A program made the position numbers and the translations under genes. A stretch of 64,000 bases of DNA from Bacillus infantis (lineage in GTDB: Bacteria; Bacillota; Bacilli; Bacillales; Cytobacillaceae): the NCBI RefSeq assembly GCF_020171945.1, contig NZ_JAIVAP010000002.1, positions 372,001 through 436,000 of the forward strand, read 5' to 3'. The notes below the pieces were generated by a model. It was not told where the DNA came from. It saw nothing but the letters and a program-made list of their open reading frames with translations, and ran no database searches. Of the stretch, positions 8,993 to 18,277 are shown in pieces. Position 1 is the stretch's first letter. Every line of letters starts with the position of its first letter.

Positions 8993-9082
8993 CTGTTCCC
9001 GGCATTCCCGGAAGGTTCTTTTTTAAAAAAAGTCAGAGGCAGCAAAGGAATAAGAAGGAATTTTAAAAGGAAACAGAGAATG

Positions 9083-9907
9083 TTAATGGACAGTGAACTG
9101 TTTTTTGACCTGTGTGAGATCTTCTTCGAATTTAGAATGTGTTGCCTGGAACACATGCCGAAAAACATCACCTAATTCCTTCTCCAGCACCTTTATTCCT
9201 TCACCGGTTATTCCTCCTTTAACACAGACCTTCCGCTGAAGGGCAGGAAGGGTATAATGCCCTTTTTTCAGCAGCTCTCCCATTCCGATCAGCATTTCGC
9301 TTGCAAGAACGGTGGCAGTCTCCCGGTTTATTTTTGTTTCCGCAACGGCCGCATTAATGAATTGCTGTGTCAGATAACTGAAAAATGCAGGCCCGCAGCT
9401 GACAATGTCAGATGATACCCTTGTTATTTCTTCTTCTATTTCCACTGGCTTGGCAATGGCCTCGATAAGCGGCATGAGCTTCTGCTTCCATTCATCCCTG
9501 AAATGCTCCCCGTAAGTAACAAGAGCCACCCCCGCGTGTGCCCTGTTGGTAATGCTTGGAATCACACGCGCTGCTGAACAGGGGACAAAAGATTCCAGCT
9601 GTTCGGCACTAATAGGGCTTGTTATTGAAATCACGCAATCCTCATCGCTTAAATATGGCCGGATTTCCTGGATTACATCTGCAAAATCATGAGGCTTCAC
9701 ACAAATGAAAATCAAATCCGAATTGGCAGCCGTTTCAGCTGCTCCCTCCGCAAGCTTCAGGCCGCTATATTCCTGCTGTATCTCTGCCGCTTTCTCCAAA
9801 GTTCTGTTTGTAATCGTCACAGAGGAGGGGGGAACGGCTTTTGCATCAAGCATGGCCTGAATAAGAATTTTCCCCATATTCCCTGTACCGATAAATCCTA
9901 CATTCAT
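9083..9907 (-). CDS. comER: late competence protein ComER (pyrroline-5-carboxylate reductase-like)
   Basis: Rossmann-fold protein of the ProC family; GTGNMG at residues 7-12 binds NAD(P). In B. subtilis comER lies divergent to comEA and is not needed for transformation; in other species it affects sporulation. ATG 9907 has AAAGGAGGG upstream and yields 274 residues, the family length. Upstream in-frame codons would run into the comEA control region. Confidence 0.93.
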   Translation of the reverse strand: MNVGFIGTGNMGKILIQAMLDAKAVPPSSVTITNRTLEKAAEIQQEYSGLKLAEGAAETAANSDLIFICVKPHDFADVIQEIRPYLSDEDCVISITSPISAEQLESFVPCSAARVIPSITNRAHAGVALVTYGEHFRDEWKQKLMPLIEAIAKPVEIEEEITRVSSDIVSCGPAFFSYLTQQFINAAVAETKINRETATVLASEMLIGMGELLKKGHYTLPALQRKVCVKGGITGEGIKVLEKELGDVFRHVFQATHSKFEEDLTQVKKQFTVH

Positions 9908-9992
9908 AAATAACCCTCCTTTGACAGCAAGATATCTCATATAACGATATGAATTTGAAAACTCAAATATACCTTGAAAGGGGATGCCGAGC

Positions 9993-10637
9993 ATGCTGGA
10001 ATGGATCAAGCACCGCCCGATGGCCGGGATTGGTGCGGTATTATTATCAATTTTGCTGTTTTATTTTTTTATTCAGGGAAACAGCGGGAAGGAGGACCCG
10101 CTTGACAGCCTGCAGATGGAGGAAGAACTGGAGTCATTGCCTGGCCAAGGGGAGGATGAGGAAGGAGAGGAAAAAAAGGAAAAAGAATCTGCTCCGCTTG
10201 TCATTAAAGTCGATGTGAAGGGGAGTGTGAGGAATCCGGGTTTATATGAAGCAGCCGAAGGAGAGCGTGTGGCCGATCTTATTCAAAAGGCAGGGGGGCT
10301 GACAGAAAATGCAGATGAGACCCGGATTAACTTTGCCCAAAGAGTGGGCGATGAGATGGTTATTTACGTACCGGAAGAAGGGGAGGAATTGTCAGGGGGA
10401 ATTGAACCGGCACAGACAATAAGTGCAGCCTCGGGAGAAGATGGAATGGTAGATATCAACAGTGCGGGAAGTGAGGAGCTTCAGGATATTCCGGGTATTG
10501 GCCCATCAAAAGCCGCCGCCATCATTGAGTACAGGGAAACGGAAGGTCCGTTTAAGTCGCTTGAGGACTTGATGCAGATAAGCGGGATAGGTGAAAAAAC
10601 CTTTGAAAAGCTTAAATCTTATATAAAATTGAAATGA
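9993..10637 (+). CDS. comEA: competence DNA receptor ComEA
   Basis: Membrane-anchored receptor that binds incoming double-stranded DNA outside the cell membrane. A transmembrane helix (about residues 13-30) is followed by an acidic low-complexity linker, an SLBB/soluble-ligand domain (IKVDVKGSVRNPGLYE onwards) and two C-terminal helix-hairpin-helix units (IPGIGPSKAAAI and ISGIGEKTFEKL). ATG 9993 is better spaced from GAAAGGGG than ATG 9984. It has 214 residues. A 6-bp inverted repeat (ATTTGA/TCAAAT, 9953-9968) lies upstream; I see no clear ComK box. Confidence 0.95.
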   Translation: MLEWIKHRPMAGIGAVLLSILLFYFFIQGNSGKEDPLDSLQMEEELESLPGQGEDEEGEEKKEKESAPLVIKVDVKGSVRNPGLYEAAEGERVADLIQKAGGLTENADETRINFAQRVGDEMVIYVPEEGEELSGGIEPAQTISAASGEDGMVDINSAGSEELQDIPGIGPSKAAAIIEYRETEGPFKSLEDLMQISGIGEKTFEKLKSYIKLK

Positions 10638-10720
10638 GCCTCATTGACGGGCTTTTGAAAAAGAGATTAAACTTGTAGCAGGAGATTATTCTATGAAAAA
10701 GAGGTTTTAGGAGGAGAAAA

Positions 10721-11308
10721 ATGGAACAGCGTTTATCATGGGACCAATATTTTATGGCTCAAAGCCATTTGCTTGCTTTAAGAAGCACTTGTACTAGGCT
10801 GGCAGTCGGAGCTACAATCGTTCGCGACAAACGCATCATCGCCGGCGGCTACAACGGTTCAATCGCGGGAGGAGACCATTGCATCGACCACGGCTGCTAT
10901 GTCATTGACAATCATTGTGTCAGGACAATCCACGCTGAGATGAATAGCATTCTTCAATGCGCCAAATTCGGTGTCCCGACGGCAGGAGCTGATATTTATG
11001 TTACGCATTTCCCATGCCTTCAATGCTGCAAGGCCCTCATTCAGGCTGGCATTGCAACAGTGTATTATGCAGAAGCCTATAAAAACCATCCGTATGCGAT
11101 TGAGCTGTTTGAACAGGCCGGCGTCAGGGTGGAGCAGGTAAAGCATAAAGACATTTCCCTCGAATTCAACCGTGCGGAAAAGGCTGAATATATTAAAAAC
11201 CTTTTGGAAGAGATGAAGAAAAACGGGACAGACCGTGAACGAATGGATAAACTTCAGGCAGAAGCCGAGATGCTGTTCGGAACCGGGGCTGGCAATACAG
11301 CTAAATAA
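10721..11308 (+). CDS. comEB: dCMP deaminase family protein ComEB
   Basis: Zinc deoxycytidylate deaminase. His71 and Glu73 (HAEMNSILQC) with Cys99 and Cys102 (PCLQC) form the active site. In B. subtilis the gene lies in the comE operon but is dispensable for DNA uptake. The protein has 195 residues. A strong TAGGAGGAG site precedes ATG 10721. Confidence 0.95.
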   Translation: MEQRLSWDQYFMAQSHLLALRSTCTRLAVGATIVRDKRIIAGGYNGSIAGGDHCIDHGCYVIDNHCVRTIHAEMNSILQCAKFGVPTAGADIYVTHFPCLQCCKALIQAGIATVYYAEAYKNHPYAIELFEQAGVRVEQVKHKDISLEFNRAEKAEYIKNLLEEMKKNGTDRERMDKLQAEAEMLFGTGAGNTAK

Positions 11309-11325
11309 CATGATAGGAGGTATCA

Positions 11326-13653
11326 GTGAGAGGGAATTCTTTTTATTTTGCTGCTGCTGCCCTGGCCGGACTGGTAATCGTGCTGGAGGGGAACATGGCA
11401 TTATTGCTATTTGCCGTATTCCTGTTCAGTGCATTTGCACTAATAAAACGATTTTCAAAAATGATGATTCTTCTTTTATTTTTAACGCTGCTGATATTTG
11501 CCTGCAGAGGCTATTTTGCAGGCAAGGCGAATCACAGTGTACTAAGCGGAGCCGAGAAAACGTTTCAGCTGGAGCTTGCTGAAAGGAAGATTGATGGAAA
11601 CCGCGTTTCTATAAACTCCCGTGACAGCAAGACGGGGGAAAAGCTGCTTCTTGTCTATAAGCTGGATTCCGAGAAAGAAAAACTGCTTCTGCGGAAGTAT
11701 CTGGTTCCAGGACTGGTATGCCGTGTGGATGGCACCCTTGAAAAGCCCATGAAGGCTGTCAATCCGAATGGATTTGACTACAGGCTCTATCTGGAAAGAA
11801 AGAAAACGTTCTGGCTTCTTGAAGCCGATTCGCTGCTGCTCAGCCGCTGTTCCCGCCCGAATAGCCATCCTGTGGCAAAATTAAAGAGGCTGAGGCAGTC
11901 AGGGATAAATTATATTGAAGCACAATTCCCAGAAAGCCTTGCACCGCTTGCAGCCGCCCTTGTTTTTGGAGAAAGGGGCCTGATGGACACCAGCCTGCTG
12001 GAGGACTACCAGAAGCTTGGCATTGTCCATCTTCTGGCAATATCAGGCCTTCATGTAGGCCTCCTTGCAGGCATGATCCTTTATATAGGGAAAAGAGCAG
12101 GCGTTACCGGCGAAAGGATGAAGCTCCTGCTGCTGCTGTTCTTGCCGGTTTACGGTGTTCTGAGTGGGGGGTCTCCCTCTGTCACCAGGGCCGTGCTGAT
12201 GCTGATGTGTATGCTGATTTATTCGCTGGCTGCCAGAGGAAAGAAGAAGCTTCAGCCTATTGATGCCGTTAGCTCTGTTTTTGCCGCTTGCCTGTTCTTT
12301 TCTCCTTATATCGTCTTCGAACCTGGATTTCAGCTGTCTTTTTGCGTCAGTTTTGCCCTCATTATTTCTGCTCCCTCTATCTTCAAAAATCTGAACCACT
12401 GGATTTCCCAAAGTATGGCAGTTTCATTGGTGGCCCAGCTTGCATCCGCCCCGATCATCCTGCTCTTCTTTTATGAGATATCGATTTTCGCTCTCTTCGC
12501 CAATCTTCTGTATATACCCTTCTTTTCATTTGTTCTCTTGCCTGGCATCCTGTTCGGATTCCTCTTCCATATACTTTCAGGGGAAAATGCGGGCCTGATC
12601 CTTAACGCGCTTGATTGGAGCGCTGACATGGCTAATATGGCCGCCGGAAAGCTTGGATCATTGCCTGGCGCTGTACTGGTGCTGGGAAAGCCTTCTGGAG
12701 CTGCTTTGTTCCTGTACGTGACAGGAGTGCCGGCATTATTGGTTATCTGGGAAAAGAAGAAAAAGCACTTTACCCTTAAAATGGCTGCAGGCATGCTTTT
12801 GCTTTTCTCCTTTCAGCCATTGGAGCAAAGAATCTCTCCAAAAGGGGAAATCACCTTTCTGGATATAGGGCAGGGGGACAGCATTCTGGTTTCCCTGCCG
12901 TATGGCAAGGGGAATTATTTGATCGACACAGGCGGCAGGCTTCTGTTTGAGACTGAGGAGTGGGAAAAAAGAAAAGAAACATTTGATCCAGGGAAGGATA
13001 TTGTGGTGCCATTCTTGAAGAGCAGAGGTATTTCCCGGCTGGACAGACTGATCCTGACACATGGGGATGCGGATCATATAGGGGGAGCAGCTGGTGTGCT
13101 GGATGAGATTATAATCGATGAAATCGTGTTCCCTTCAGGGGCCGAGAGCGGAGAGCTTGAAAAATCGCTGATCCGGAGGGCGGAGGAACTGTCCATACCA
13201 GTTGTCTATGCGGGATCAGGGAGCGGATGGCAGATCGGCAGGAGCAGCTTTCAAATCATCTCCCCGATACAGGGCAGGGAGTATGGAAGTAAAAACGACG
13301 GCTCGCTTGTCATCCTGGCGAGAGCCGGAGGATTAAGATGGCTCTTTACAGGCGATCTTGAGGAGGAGGGAGAGAGCTGGATCATACAAACCTACCCTCA
13401 TCTAAAGGCTGATATACTTAAAGCTGGGCACCATGGAAGCAATTCCTCCAGTTCAATCCGGTTTCTGCGTCATATTGAGCCCAAAGCGGCCGTTATCTCT
13501 GCCGGGAGGAATAATCGATACGGGCATCCTCATCCAGAAGTCCTTTCAAGATTGAGTTCAGAGAAAATAAAAATCTTAAGAACTGATCTTCATGGGGCAA
13601 TAACCTATACATTTACCGAAAAGGCAGGAACGTTTTCCCTCAAGCTCCCATAA
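11326..13653 (+). CDS. comEC: competence DNA channel protein ComEC/Rec2
   Basis: Forms the channel that carries single-stranded DNA across the cell membrane during transformation. The N-terminus has hydrophobic helices and an OB-like outer domain, then the Competence membrane core (HLLAISGLHVGLLAG), and finally a metallo-beta-lactamase domain with THGDADHIGG (about residue 580) and GHHGS (about residue 703), a proposed nuclease. It has 775 residues with no sign of disruption, so the uptake machinery encoded here looks functional. GTG 11326 has TAGGAGGT upstream. Confidence 0.96.
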   Translation: MRGNSFYFAAAALAGLVIVLEGNMALLLFAVFLFSAFALIKRFSKMMILLLFLTLLIFACRGYFAGKANHSVLSGAEKTFQLELAERKIDGNRVSINSRDSKTGEKLLLVYKLDSEKEKLLLRKYLVPGLVCRVDGTLEKPMKAVNPNGFDYRLYLERKKTFWLLEADSLLLSRCSRPNSHPVAKLKRLRQSGINYIEAQFPESLAPLAAALVFGERGLMDTSLLEDYQKLGIVHLLAISGLHVGLLAGMILYIGKRAGVTGERMKLLLLLFLPVYGVLSGGSPSVTRAVLMLMCMLIYSLAARGKKKLQPIDAVSSVFAACLFFSPYIVFEPGFQLSFCVSFALIISAPSIFKNLNHWISQSMAVSLVAQLASAPIILLFFYEISIFALFANLLYIPFFSFVLLPGILFGFLFHILSGENAGLILNALDWSADMANMAAGKLGSLPGAVLVLGKPSGAALFLYVTGVPALLVIWEKKKKHFTLKMAAGMLLLFSFQPLEQRISPKGEITFLDIGQGDSILVSLPYGKGNYLIDTGGRLLFETEEWEKRKETFDPGKDIVVPFLKSRGISRLDRLILTHGDADHIGGAAGVLDEIIIDEIVFPSGAESGELEKSLIRRAEELSIPVVYAGSGSGWQIGRSSFQIISPIQGREYGSKNDGSLVILARAGGLRWLFTGDLEEEGESWIIQTYPHLKADILKAGHHGSNSSSSIRFLRHIEPKAAVISAGRNNRYGHPHPEVLSRLSSEKIKILRTDLHGAITYTFTEKAGTFSLKLP

Positions 13654-13710
13654 TATAAGATTAAGAAAGCCCTTCCCATTCACCGCAGGCTTCATAAGCA
13701 GAAATGAAAA

Positions 13711-13734
13711 GAGACTGCATGTGTATGCAGTCTC
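13711..13734 (-). terminator. terminator of yqzM, convergent with comEC
   Basis: A perfect 10-bp stem (GAGACTGCAT with ATGCAGTCTC) has a 4-base loop; on the minus strand it is followed by TTTTCATTT. Confidence 0.75.
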
Positions 13735-13760
13735 CATAAATTTACGCTATGTAGCTGTTT

Positions 13761-13895
13761 TTACGCTCCAATGAACTTAATGACTGTTGCAATAACAAAC
13801 AATAATGCGAAAAAGCCGAAAGATACGGCAAACCCTACGCCGGAATCAACAGCATCGTTGCGTTTGCTTTGGACGTTCTTTTCAAATTCGTTCAC
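13761..13895 (-). CDS. yqzM: YqzM family small membrane protein
   Basis: A 44-residue protein starting VNEFEKNVQSKRNDAVDSGV, followed by one transmembrane helix, closely matching B. subtilis YqzM at the same place between comEC and holA. GTG 13895 has GGAGGGG upstream. Function unknown. It is too short for most length cut-offs, but the match over the full length and the conserved position make it a real gene. Confidence 0.9.
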   Translation of the reverse strand: MNEFEKNVQSKRNDAVDSGVGFAVSFGFFALLFVIATVIKFIGA

Positions 13896-14196
13896 AGTCT
13901 ACCCCTCCTATATCATTTTTAGTATAAGCGATATATTAAAAAAAATCCACAATTCCTGTGCGCGTTTTCCTGGACTAGAAGGAGTTGTCACAAATAGTTT
14001 GATTTCGTGCTGCAGAAAATAGTATTACGATGTTTTCGCACCGCCGCCAATCAAGTATCCTAGGCCTTGGCTGGCGACGTTCAATATAGATGGGGAACCG
14101 GGCATCGGCGAGCCCGGTTCCTTTGAATGCTTGTCAAATCGTCCGGTCTTCTTTAGGATAGTAGTATGAAAAAAAGTATTGAACGGAGCGAGACAT
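13896..14196. other. intergenic region yqzM-holA with a perfect hairpin
   Basis: Holds a 10-bp perfect inverted repeat GGAACCGGGC/GCCCGGTTCC at 14094-14121 (8-base loop, no T tract) and the holA promoter. A 134-codon reverse reading frame crossing it is antisense to holA and has no family features. Confidence 0.6.
14131..14159 (+). promoter_or_regulatory. probable sigma-A promoter of holA
   Basis: TTGTCA (14131-14136), a 17-base spacer and TAGGAT (14154-14159), 38 bases before the chosen start. Confidence 0.5.
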
Positions 14197-15228
14197 TTGG
14201 TTTTAGATGTGTGGAAGCAAATAAATAACAAACAATTTACCCCGCTGTATTTATTATACGGAACAGAAGGCTTTTTGATTAATGAAACAAAACAGCTGCT
14301 TATCAATAATGTGCTGGCTGAAGATGAGAGCGATTTTAATCTGTCTACATATGATCTGGAGGAAACACCGATAGAAGCGGCACTTGAGGATGCAGAGACC
14401 TTCCCTTTTATGGGGGATAAGAGGCTCATCTTTCTTCAAAACCCCTCTTTTCTGACTTCCGAAAAAACAAAGGGGAAGACTGAGCATAATCTGGCCAAGC
14501 TGGAATCCTATTTAAAAGAGCCGTCGCCATATTCAATAGTTGTGTTTGCGGCACCCTATGAAAAGCTGGATGAAAGAAAAAAGATTACGAAGGAACTGAA
14601 GAAGAAAGCAAGTGTCCTTGAGGCCAAAAAGCTGGGAGAGCAGGAGCTGAAAGTCTGGATCAGGGAGAGGGCTGCCCAGAACGGCGTCCAGATTGAGGAG
14701 GAGGCCGTACAGCTGATGCTGACTTTGGCGGGTACCAACCTCTTTATGCTGACAAGTGAAATTGATAAATTGGCCTTATATGCTGATGAGGAAAAGCTGA
14801 TAGATGCCGGCGCAGTTGACAGGCTGGTTGCCAGGTCGCTTGAGCAGAATATTTTCACCCTTGTCGACAAGGTGGTCCACAGAAAAATCGACGAGGCCCT
14901 GCGGATTTATTATGATCTTTTAAAGCAAAATGAAGAGCCGATTAAAATTCTTTCCATTCTGACTGGCCAATTCAGGCTTATATACCAGGTGAAGGAGCTG
15001 TCGAGGAGAGGATACGGCCAGCAGCAGACAGCTGGATATTTAAAGGTCCACCCCTTCAGGGTCAAGCTTGCAGCCGGACAAGCCCAGCTTTTCGGCGATG
15101 AAGAACTGTCCCGCATCATGAAGCTTCTGGCAGAAGCGGATTATGATATGAAAACCGGGGGCATGAACAAGGAAATGCTCATTGAAATGTTTCTGTTCAG
15201 GCTCCACGACCATGCCCTCCATAAATAG
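14197..15228 (+). CDS. holA: DNA polymerase III delta subunit
   Basis: Clamp-loader subunit that opens the beta sliding clamp. It aligns with B. subtilis YqeN/HolA: the LYLLYGTEGFLINET start, AETFPFMGDKRL, the basic DERKKITKELKKKA segment and the QNEEPIKIL C-terminal region. TTG 14197 (MVLDVWKQIN after initiation) matches the family start and has GGAG 9 bases upstream, giving 343 residues; a TTG six codons earlier is less likely. A terminator follows. Confidence 0.95.
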   Translation: MVLDVWKQINNKQFTPLYLLYGTEGFLINETKQLLINNVLAEDESDFNLSTYDLEETPIEAALEDAETFPFMGDKRLIFLQNPSFLTSEKTKGKTEHNLAKLESYLKEPSPYSIVVFAAPYEKLDERKKITKELKKKASVLEAKKLGEQELKVWIRERAAQNGVQIEEEAVQLMLTLAGTNLFMLTSEIDKLALYADEEKLIDAGAVDRLVARSLEQNIFTLVDKVVHRKIDEALRIYYDLLKQNEEPIKILSILTGQFRLIYQVKELSRRGYGQQQTAGYLKVHPFRVKLAAGQAQLFGDEELSRIMKLLAEADYDMKTGGMNKEMLIEMFLFRLHDHALHK

Positions 15229-15236
15229 ACAAAAAT

Positions 15237-15261
15237 AAAAATGGCCCAGAAGGCCATTTTT
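15237..15261 (+). terminator. terminator of holA
   Basis: AAAAATGGCC (15237-15246) pairs with GGCCATTTTT (15252-15261), followed by TATTTGTTTT. Confidence 0.85.
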
Positions 15262-15280
15262 ATTTGTTTTAAGGCATAAG

Positions 15281-15304
15281 AAAAGGCTATCTGTAAAGAT
15301 AGCC
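15281..15304 (-). terminator. terminator of rpsT
   Basis: On the minus strand a GGCTATC/GATAGCC stem with a 6-base loop is followed by TTTTCTTAT, just after the rpsT stop. Confidence 0.75.
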
Positions 15305-15320
15305 GGGAATCTTTAAACGA

Positions 15321-15587
15321 TTAAGCGTTCAAAGAGTTTAGTTTTTTAGCAAGACGAGATTGCTTGCGTGCAGCAGCGTTTTTGTGGATAAGGCCTTTTG
15401 CAGCAGCTTTGTCAAGCTGGCTGACTGCGTTAGCATATGCAGTCTTAGCAGCAGCTGTATCTTCGTTCACGATTGCAGCTTCAGCTTTCTTGACAGCAGT
15501 ACGCATTGAAGACTTAACAGTCACGTTTTGAGCATTGCGGGCTTCGCTTGTTTTTACGCGTTTAATAGCAGATTTAATGTTTGGCAT
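15321..15587 (-). CDS. rpsT: 30S ribosomal protein S20
   Basis: An 88-residue, Lys/Arg/Ala-rich helical ribosomal protein starting [15 protein letters not shown], typical bS20, binding 16S rRNA. ATG 15587 lies 6 bases after GGAGGTG; an in-frame GTG at 15596 is part of that Shine-Dalgarno sequence. Monocistronic and convergent with holA. Confidence 0.97.
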   Translation of the reverse strand: MPNIKSAIKRVKTSEARNAQNVTVKSSMRTAVKKAEAAIVNEDTAAAKTAYANAVSQLDKAAAKGLIHKNAAARKQSRLAKKLNSLNA

Positions 15588-15741
15588 TCCATTCACCTCC
15601 TAGAAAAAAGCAATCGAGATTATATTAACTCGACTTTCATATCATTCATTAACAATAATTAAGAACAAGTGCTATTTTATCAAAGGCATGCCAATAATGC
15701 AATACTGTAGTTTAAAAACCATTTTTTTTAGAGGTCAGCAC

Positions 15742-15757
15742 TATAAGCCGGCTTATA
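15742..15757. repeat. 16-bp perfect palindrome upstream of gpr
   Basis: TATAAGCC followed directly by its reverse complement. A second perfect palindrome AGCTTAAGCT lies at 15777-15786. Both lie between rpsT and gpr and could be operator sites; no known regulator is recognised. Confidence 0.6.
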
Positions 15758-15800
15758 AATTCTAAAGGATGGGCTTAGCTTAAGCTTATTGCCTGCTTCT

Positions 15801-15830
15801 GAATGAATTGGCAGGCTTCAGGCAAAACTA
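15801..15830 (+). promoter_or_regulatory. candidate forespore (sigma-F/sigma-G) promoter of gpr
   Basis: GGCAAAACTA at 15821-15830 fits the sigma-F -10 pattern GGNRANANTW. GAATG at 15801-15805, 15 bases upstream, fits the sigma-G -35 (GHATR) but only partly the sigma-F one. B. subtilis gpr is known to be read by both. The predicted transcription start is about 30 bases before the ribosome binding site. Confidence 0.45.
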
Positions 15831-15877
15831 GGAAAAAGCACCGGTTAAAGCCGGAATGGAGAAATGAGGGTAGAGAT

Positions 15878-17002
15878 GTGAAAGAACCTTTAGATCTTAG
15901 CAATTATTCGATAAGAACCGATCTTGCCATTGAAGCCAGGGAAATTGTAATGGATGAACGCTCAAAAAACCTCCAGAAGGAAGAGGATCTCTCGCAGCTT
16001 GAAGGAGTCATAATTAAAGAAAAAGAAGAAGATGACCTTAAGATTTCTTATGTTGAGGTAACTTCAGAGGGCGCCAAATCCCTCGGGAAGAAAGAAGGTA
16101 AGTATTTAACCATTGAGGTCCAGGGTATCAGGCAGCAGGACACAGAGCTTCAGCAGAAGGTCGAAAATGTATTTTCAAGCGAATTGTCCCGATTCATTGA
16201 AGGAATGGGGATTAAGAAAGATGCAAGCTGCCTTGTCGTTGGCCTGGGAAACTGGAATGTTACTCCCGATGCACTGGGACCCCAGGTATGTGAGAATATT
16301 TTGGTCACACGCCACCTTTATCAGCTTCAGCCTGAAAATGTTGAGGAAGGCTACAGGCCGGTAAGTGCCCTTGCCCCTGGCGTTATGGGACTGACCGGGA
16401 TTGAGACAAGCGATATCATCTTTGGGGTAGTGGAGAAGACGAAGCCGGACTTTGTGCTTGCAGTTGATGCTCTGGCCGCCCGCTCAATTGAAAGGGTGAA
16501 CTCTACCATCCAAATTTCTGATACAGGCATCCATCCAGGTTCAGGAGTCGGGAACAAGCGGAAGGAGCTCAGCGAGGAAACTCTCGGGATTCCGGTGATT
16601 GCGATAGGGGTGCCGACTGTCGTGGACGCAGTCAGCATCACAAGCGATACGATTGATTTTATTCTAAAGCATTTCGGCAGGGAGCTTAAGGAAGGGGACA
16701 GGCCATCCCGGGCGCTCGCCCCTGCAGGCATGAATTTTGGGAAAAGGAAGAAGCTTACAGAGGAAGACCTGCCTGAAGAACAGCAGCGGCAGACTTTCCT
16801 TGGCATTGTCGGCACACTTCCAGAGGAAGAAAAGAGAAAGCTGATTTATGAGGTACTTTCTCCTATCGGCCATAATCTGATGGTAACACCGAAAGAGGTG
16901 GATGTGTTTATGGAGGATATGTCCAATCTGATAGCCAATGGGCTGAATGCTGCCCTCCATAGCAGAATCAACCAGGAAAATTCCGGTTTTTATACGAGGT
17001 AG
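15878..17002 (+). CDS. gpr: germination protease GPR
   Basis: Spore-specific aspartic-type protease that degrades small acid-soluble spore proteins at germination. It is made as an inactive zymogen whose short N-terminal propeptide is removed late in sporulation. The conserved [36 protein letters not shown] and [15 protein letters not shown] blocks are all present. GTG 15878 (before [14 protein letters not shown]) has GAGGG 7 bases upstream and gives 374 residues, close to the family length. The frame stays open to ATG 15803, but those residues do not resemble the family. Confidence 0.95.
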   Translation: MKEPLDLSNYSIRTDLAIEAREIVMDERSKNLQKEEDLSQLEGVIIKEKEEDDLKISYVEVTSEGAKSLGKKEGKYLTIEVQGIRQQDTELQQKVENVFSSELSRFIEGMGIKKDASCLVVGLGNWNVTPDALGPQVCENILVTRHLYQLQPENVEEGYRPVSALAPGVMGLTGIETSDIIFGVVEKTKPDFVLAVDALAARSIERVNSTIQISDTGIHPGSGVGNKRKELSEETLGIPVIAIGVPTVVDAVSITSDTIDFILKHFGRELKEGDRPSRALAPAGMNFGKRKKLTEEDLPEEQQRQTFLGIVGTLPEEEKRKLIYEVLSPIGHNLMVTPKEVDVFMEDMSNLIANGLNAALHSRINQENSGFYTR

Positions 17003-17072
17003 CCTTTTTGAGGTTCTATCTAATCTAGCATGGTCATAAGATTTACTAGACTTAAGCTGAAGAGGTGGACCT

Positions 17073-18263
17073 ATGAAAACAGCGAAACCAAATGATAACC
17101 GCCCGGGCATGAAAGGGACTGGATTTCTGAAGGCAAGCGCCGCCTGTCTGCTGTTTTCCTGCCTGGTTTTTGCAGTCAGCGGGGCTGCTGCTTCTCTAGG
17201 CAATGAATATAGGATTGTCCCTGAATCTATCAGGGCTGCATTGTCCAATATGAAACCAGAGGGGCTGTACCGGCTGATTGGCCTGGAGAATCACCATTTC
17301 CATGCAGCGCTGCCGGAAAGACCGGCGCATCCGCCTCTTTCCGGCCTAATATTCGAGCTGTCCACGAATATACGCCTGAATGACCTGCGCAGTCTGCTTG
17401 GCAGAGAACTGCCTGCCTTTCGGGGTTATGAAGGCGCACTCCTTACGATAGGTGAAGGAACGAATAATGCCAATATGCCAATCGAATCCACGCCGCCAGT
17501 TGAAGTGCTTCTGGCACAACAGGAAGACTCCCTGCTAAATGGCGGAATGGCGGCGGGGATCAGTGAAGAAGCAAGGATGACGACCGGAGGCAAAAAGATC
17601 GTTTATATTTATTTTTCGCATAATCGTGAATCCTTTCTTCCTTACTTGGATGGAGTAGAAGATATTGATCAGGCATTTCATCCTGAACAGAATATCACCA
17701 AGGTGGGGGACCGCCTTAAATCAGCCCTGGAGGCAAAAGGGATTGGCGCCGCGGTGAACAAGACTGACATTCAGGCTGACTTAAACAGAAAAGGCTGGGG
17801 ATATTCACAGTCATATGACCAGTCAAGAGAAGCCGTGGAAACTGCCCTGACAGCTGATCATAATTTGGCTTATTTAATTGATATCCATCGGGATGCCAAA
17901 AGAAAAAGTGATACTACAAAGGAAATAGACGGTGTCAATTTTGCTAAAATCGCTTTTATCATTGGCGCAGAGCATAAAGGCTATGAGCAGAATCTCTCGT
18001 TTGCCAATCAGCTTCATAAACTTATGGAAAAAAAATATAAAGGCTTGAGCAGAGGAGCACTCATAAAGGAAGGAATCATGACGAACGGTAAATTCAATCA
18101 GGATTTGTCTGAACATGCAATACTGGTTGAAATCGGTGGGGTGGACAATACGTTCGAGGAGCTCTACCGATCAGCTGAAGCTCTGGCAGAAGTGTTCAGT
18201 GAATATTACTGGCAGGCAGAGAAAGTGGATTCCACGGGAAAAATTCCTGCAGGCAAAGAATGA
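17073..18263 (+). CDS. spoIIP: stage II sporulation protein P
   Basis: Membrane-anchored amidase/endopeptidase that, with SpoIID and SpoIIM, digests septal peptidoglycan during engulfment. A single N-terminal transmembrane helix (about residues 20-40) is followed by a linker and the catalytic domain, with the conserved His in YFSHNRESF and Glu in LVEIGGVDNT. It has 396 residues. ATG 17073 has AGAGGTGG upstream. It lies directly after gpr as in B. subtilis, where both are forespore genes. Confidence 0.95.
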   Translation: MKTAKPNDNRPGMKGTGFLKASAACLLFSCLVFAVSGAAASLGNEYRIVPESIRAALSNMKPEGLYRLIGLENHHFHAALPERPAHPPLSGLIFELSTNIRLNDLRSLLGRELPAFRGYEGALLTIGEGTNNANMPIESTPPVEVLLAQQEDSLLNGGMAAGISEEARMTTGGKKIVYIYFSHNRESFLPYLDGVEDIDQAFHPEQNITKVGDRLKSALEAKGIGAAVNKTDIQADLNRKGWGYSQSYDQSREAVETALTADHNLAYLIDIHRDAKRKSDTTKEIDGVNFAKIAFIIGAEHKGYEQNLSFANQLHKLMEKKYKGLSRGALIKEGIMTNGKFNQDLSEHAILVEIGGVDNTFEELYRSAEALAEVFSEYYWQAEKVDSTGKIPAGKE

Positions 18264-18277
18264 AAAAGGTGATTGCG

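Noticed and set aside
9953-9968. ComK box upstream of comEA
   Set aside because: The ATTTGA/TCAAAT inverted repeat does not fit AAAA-N5-TTTT, so control by ComK cannot be claimed from this sequence.
14025-14429. 134-codon reverse frame over the yqzM-holA gap
   Set aside because: Mostly antisense to holA, Ser-rich, and without a start signal.
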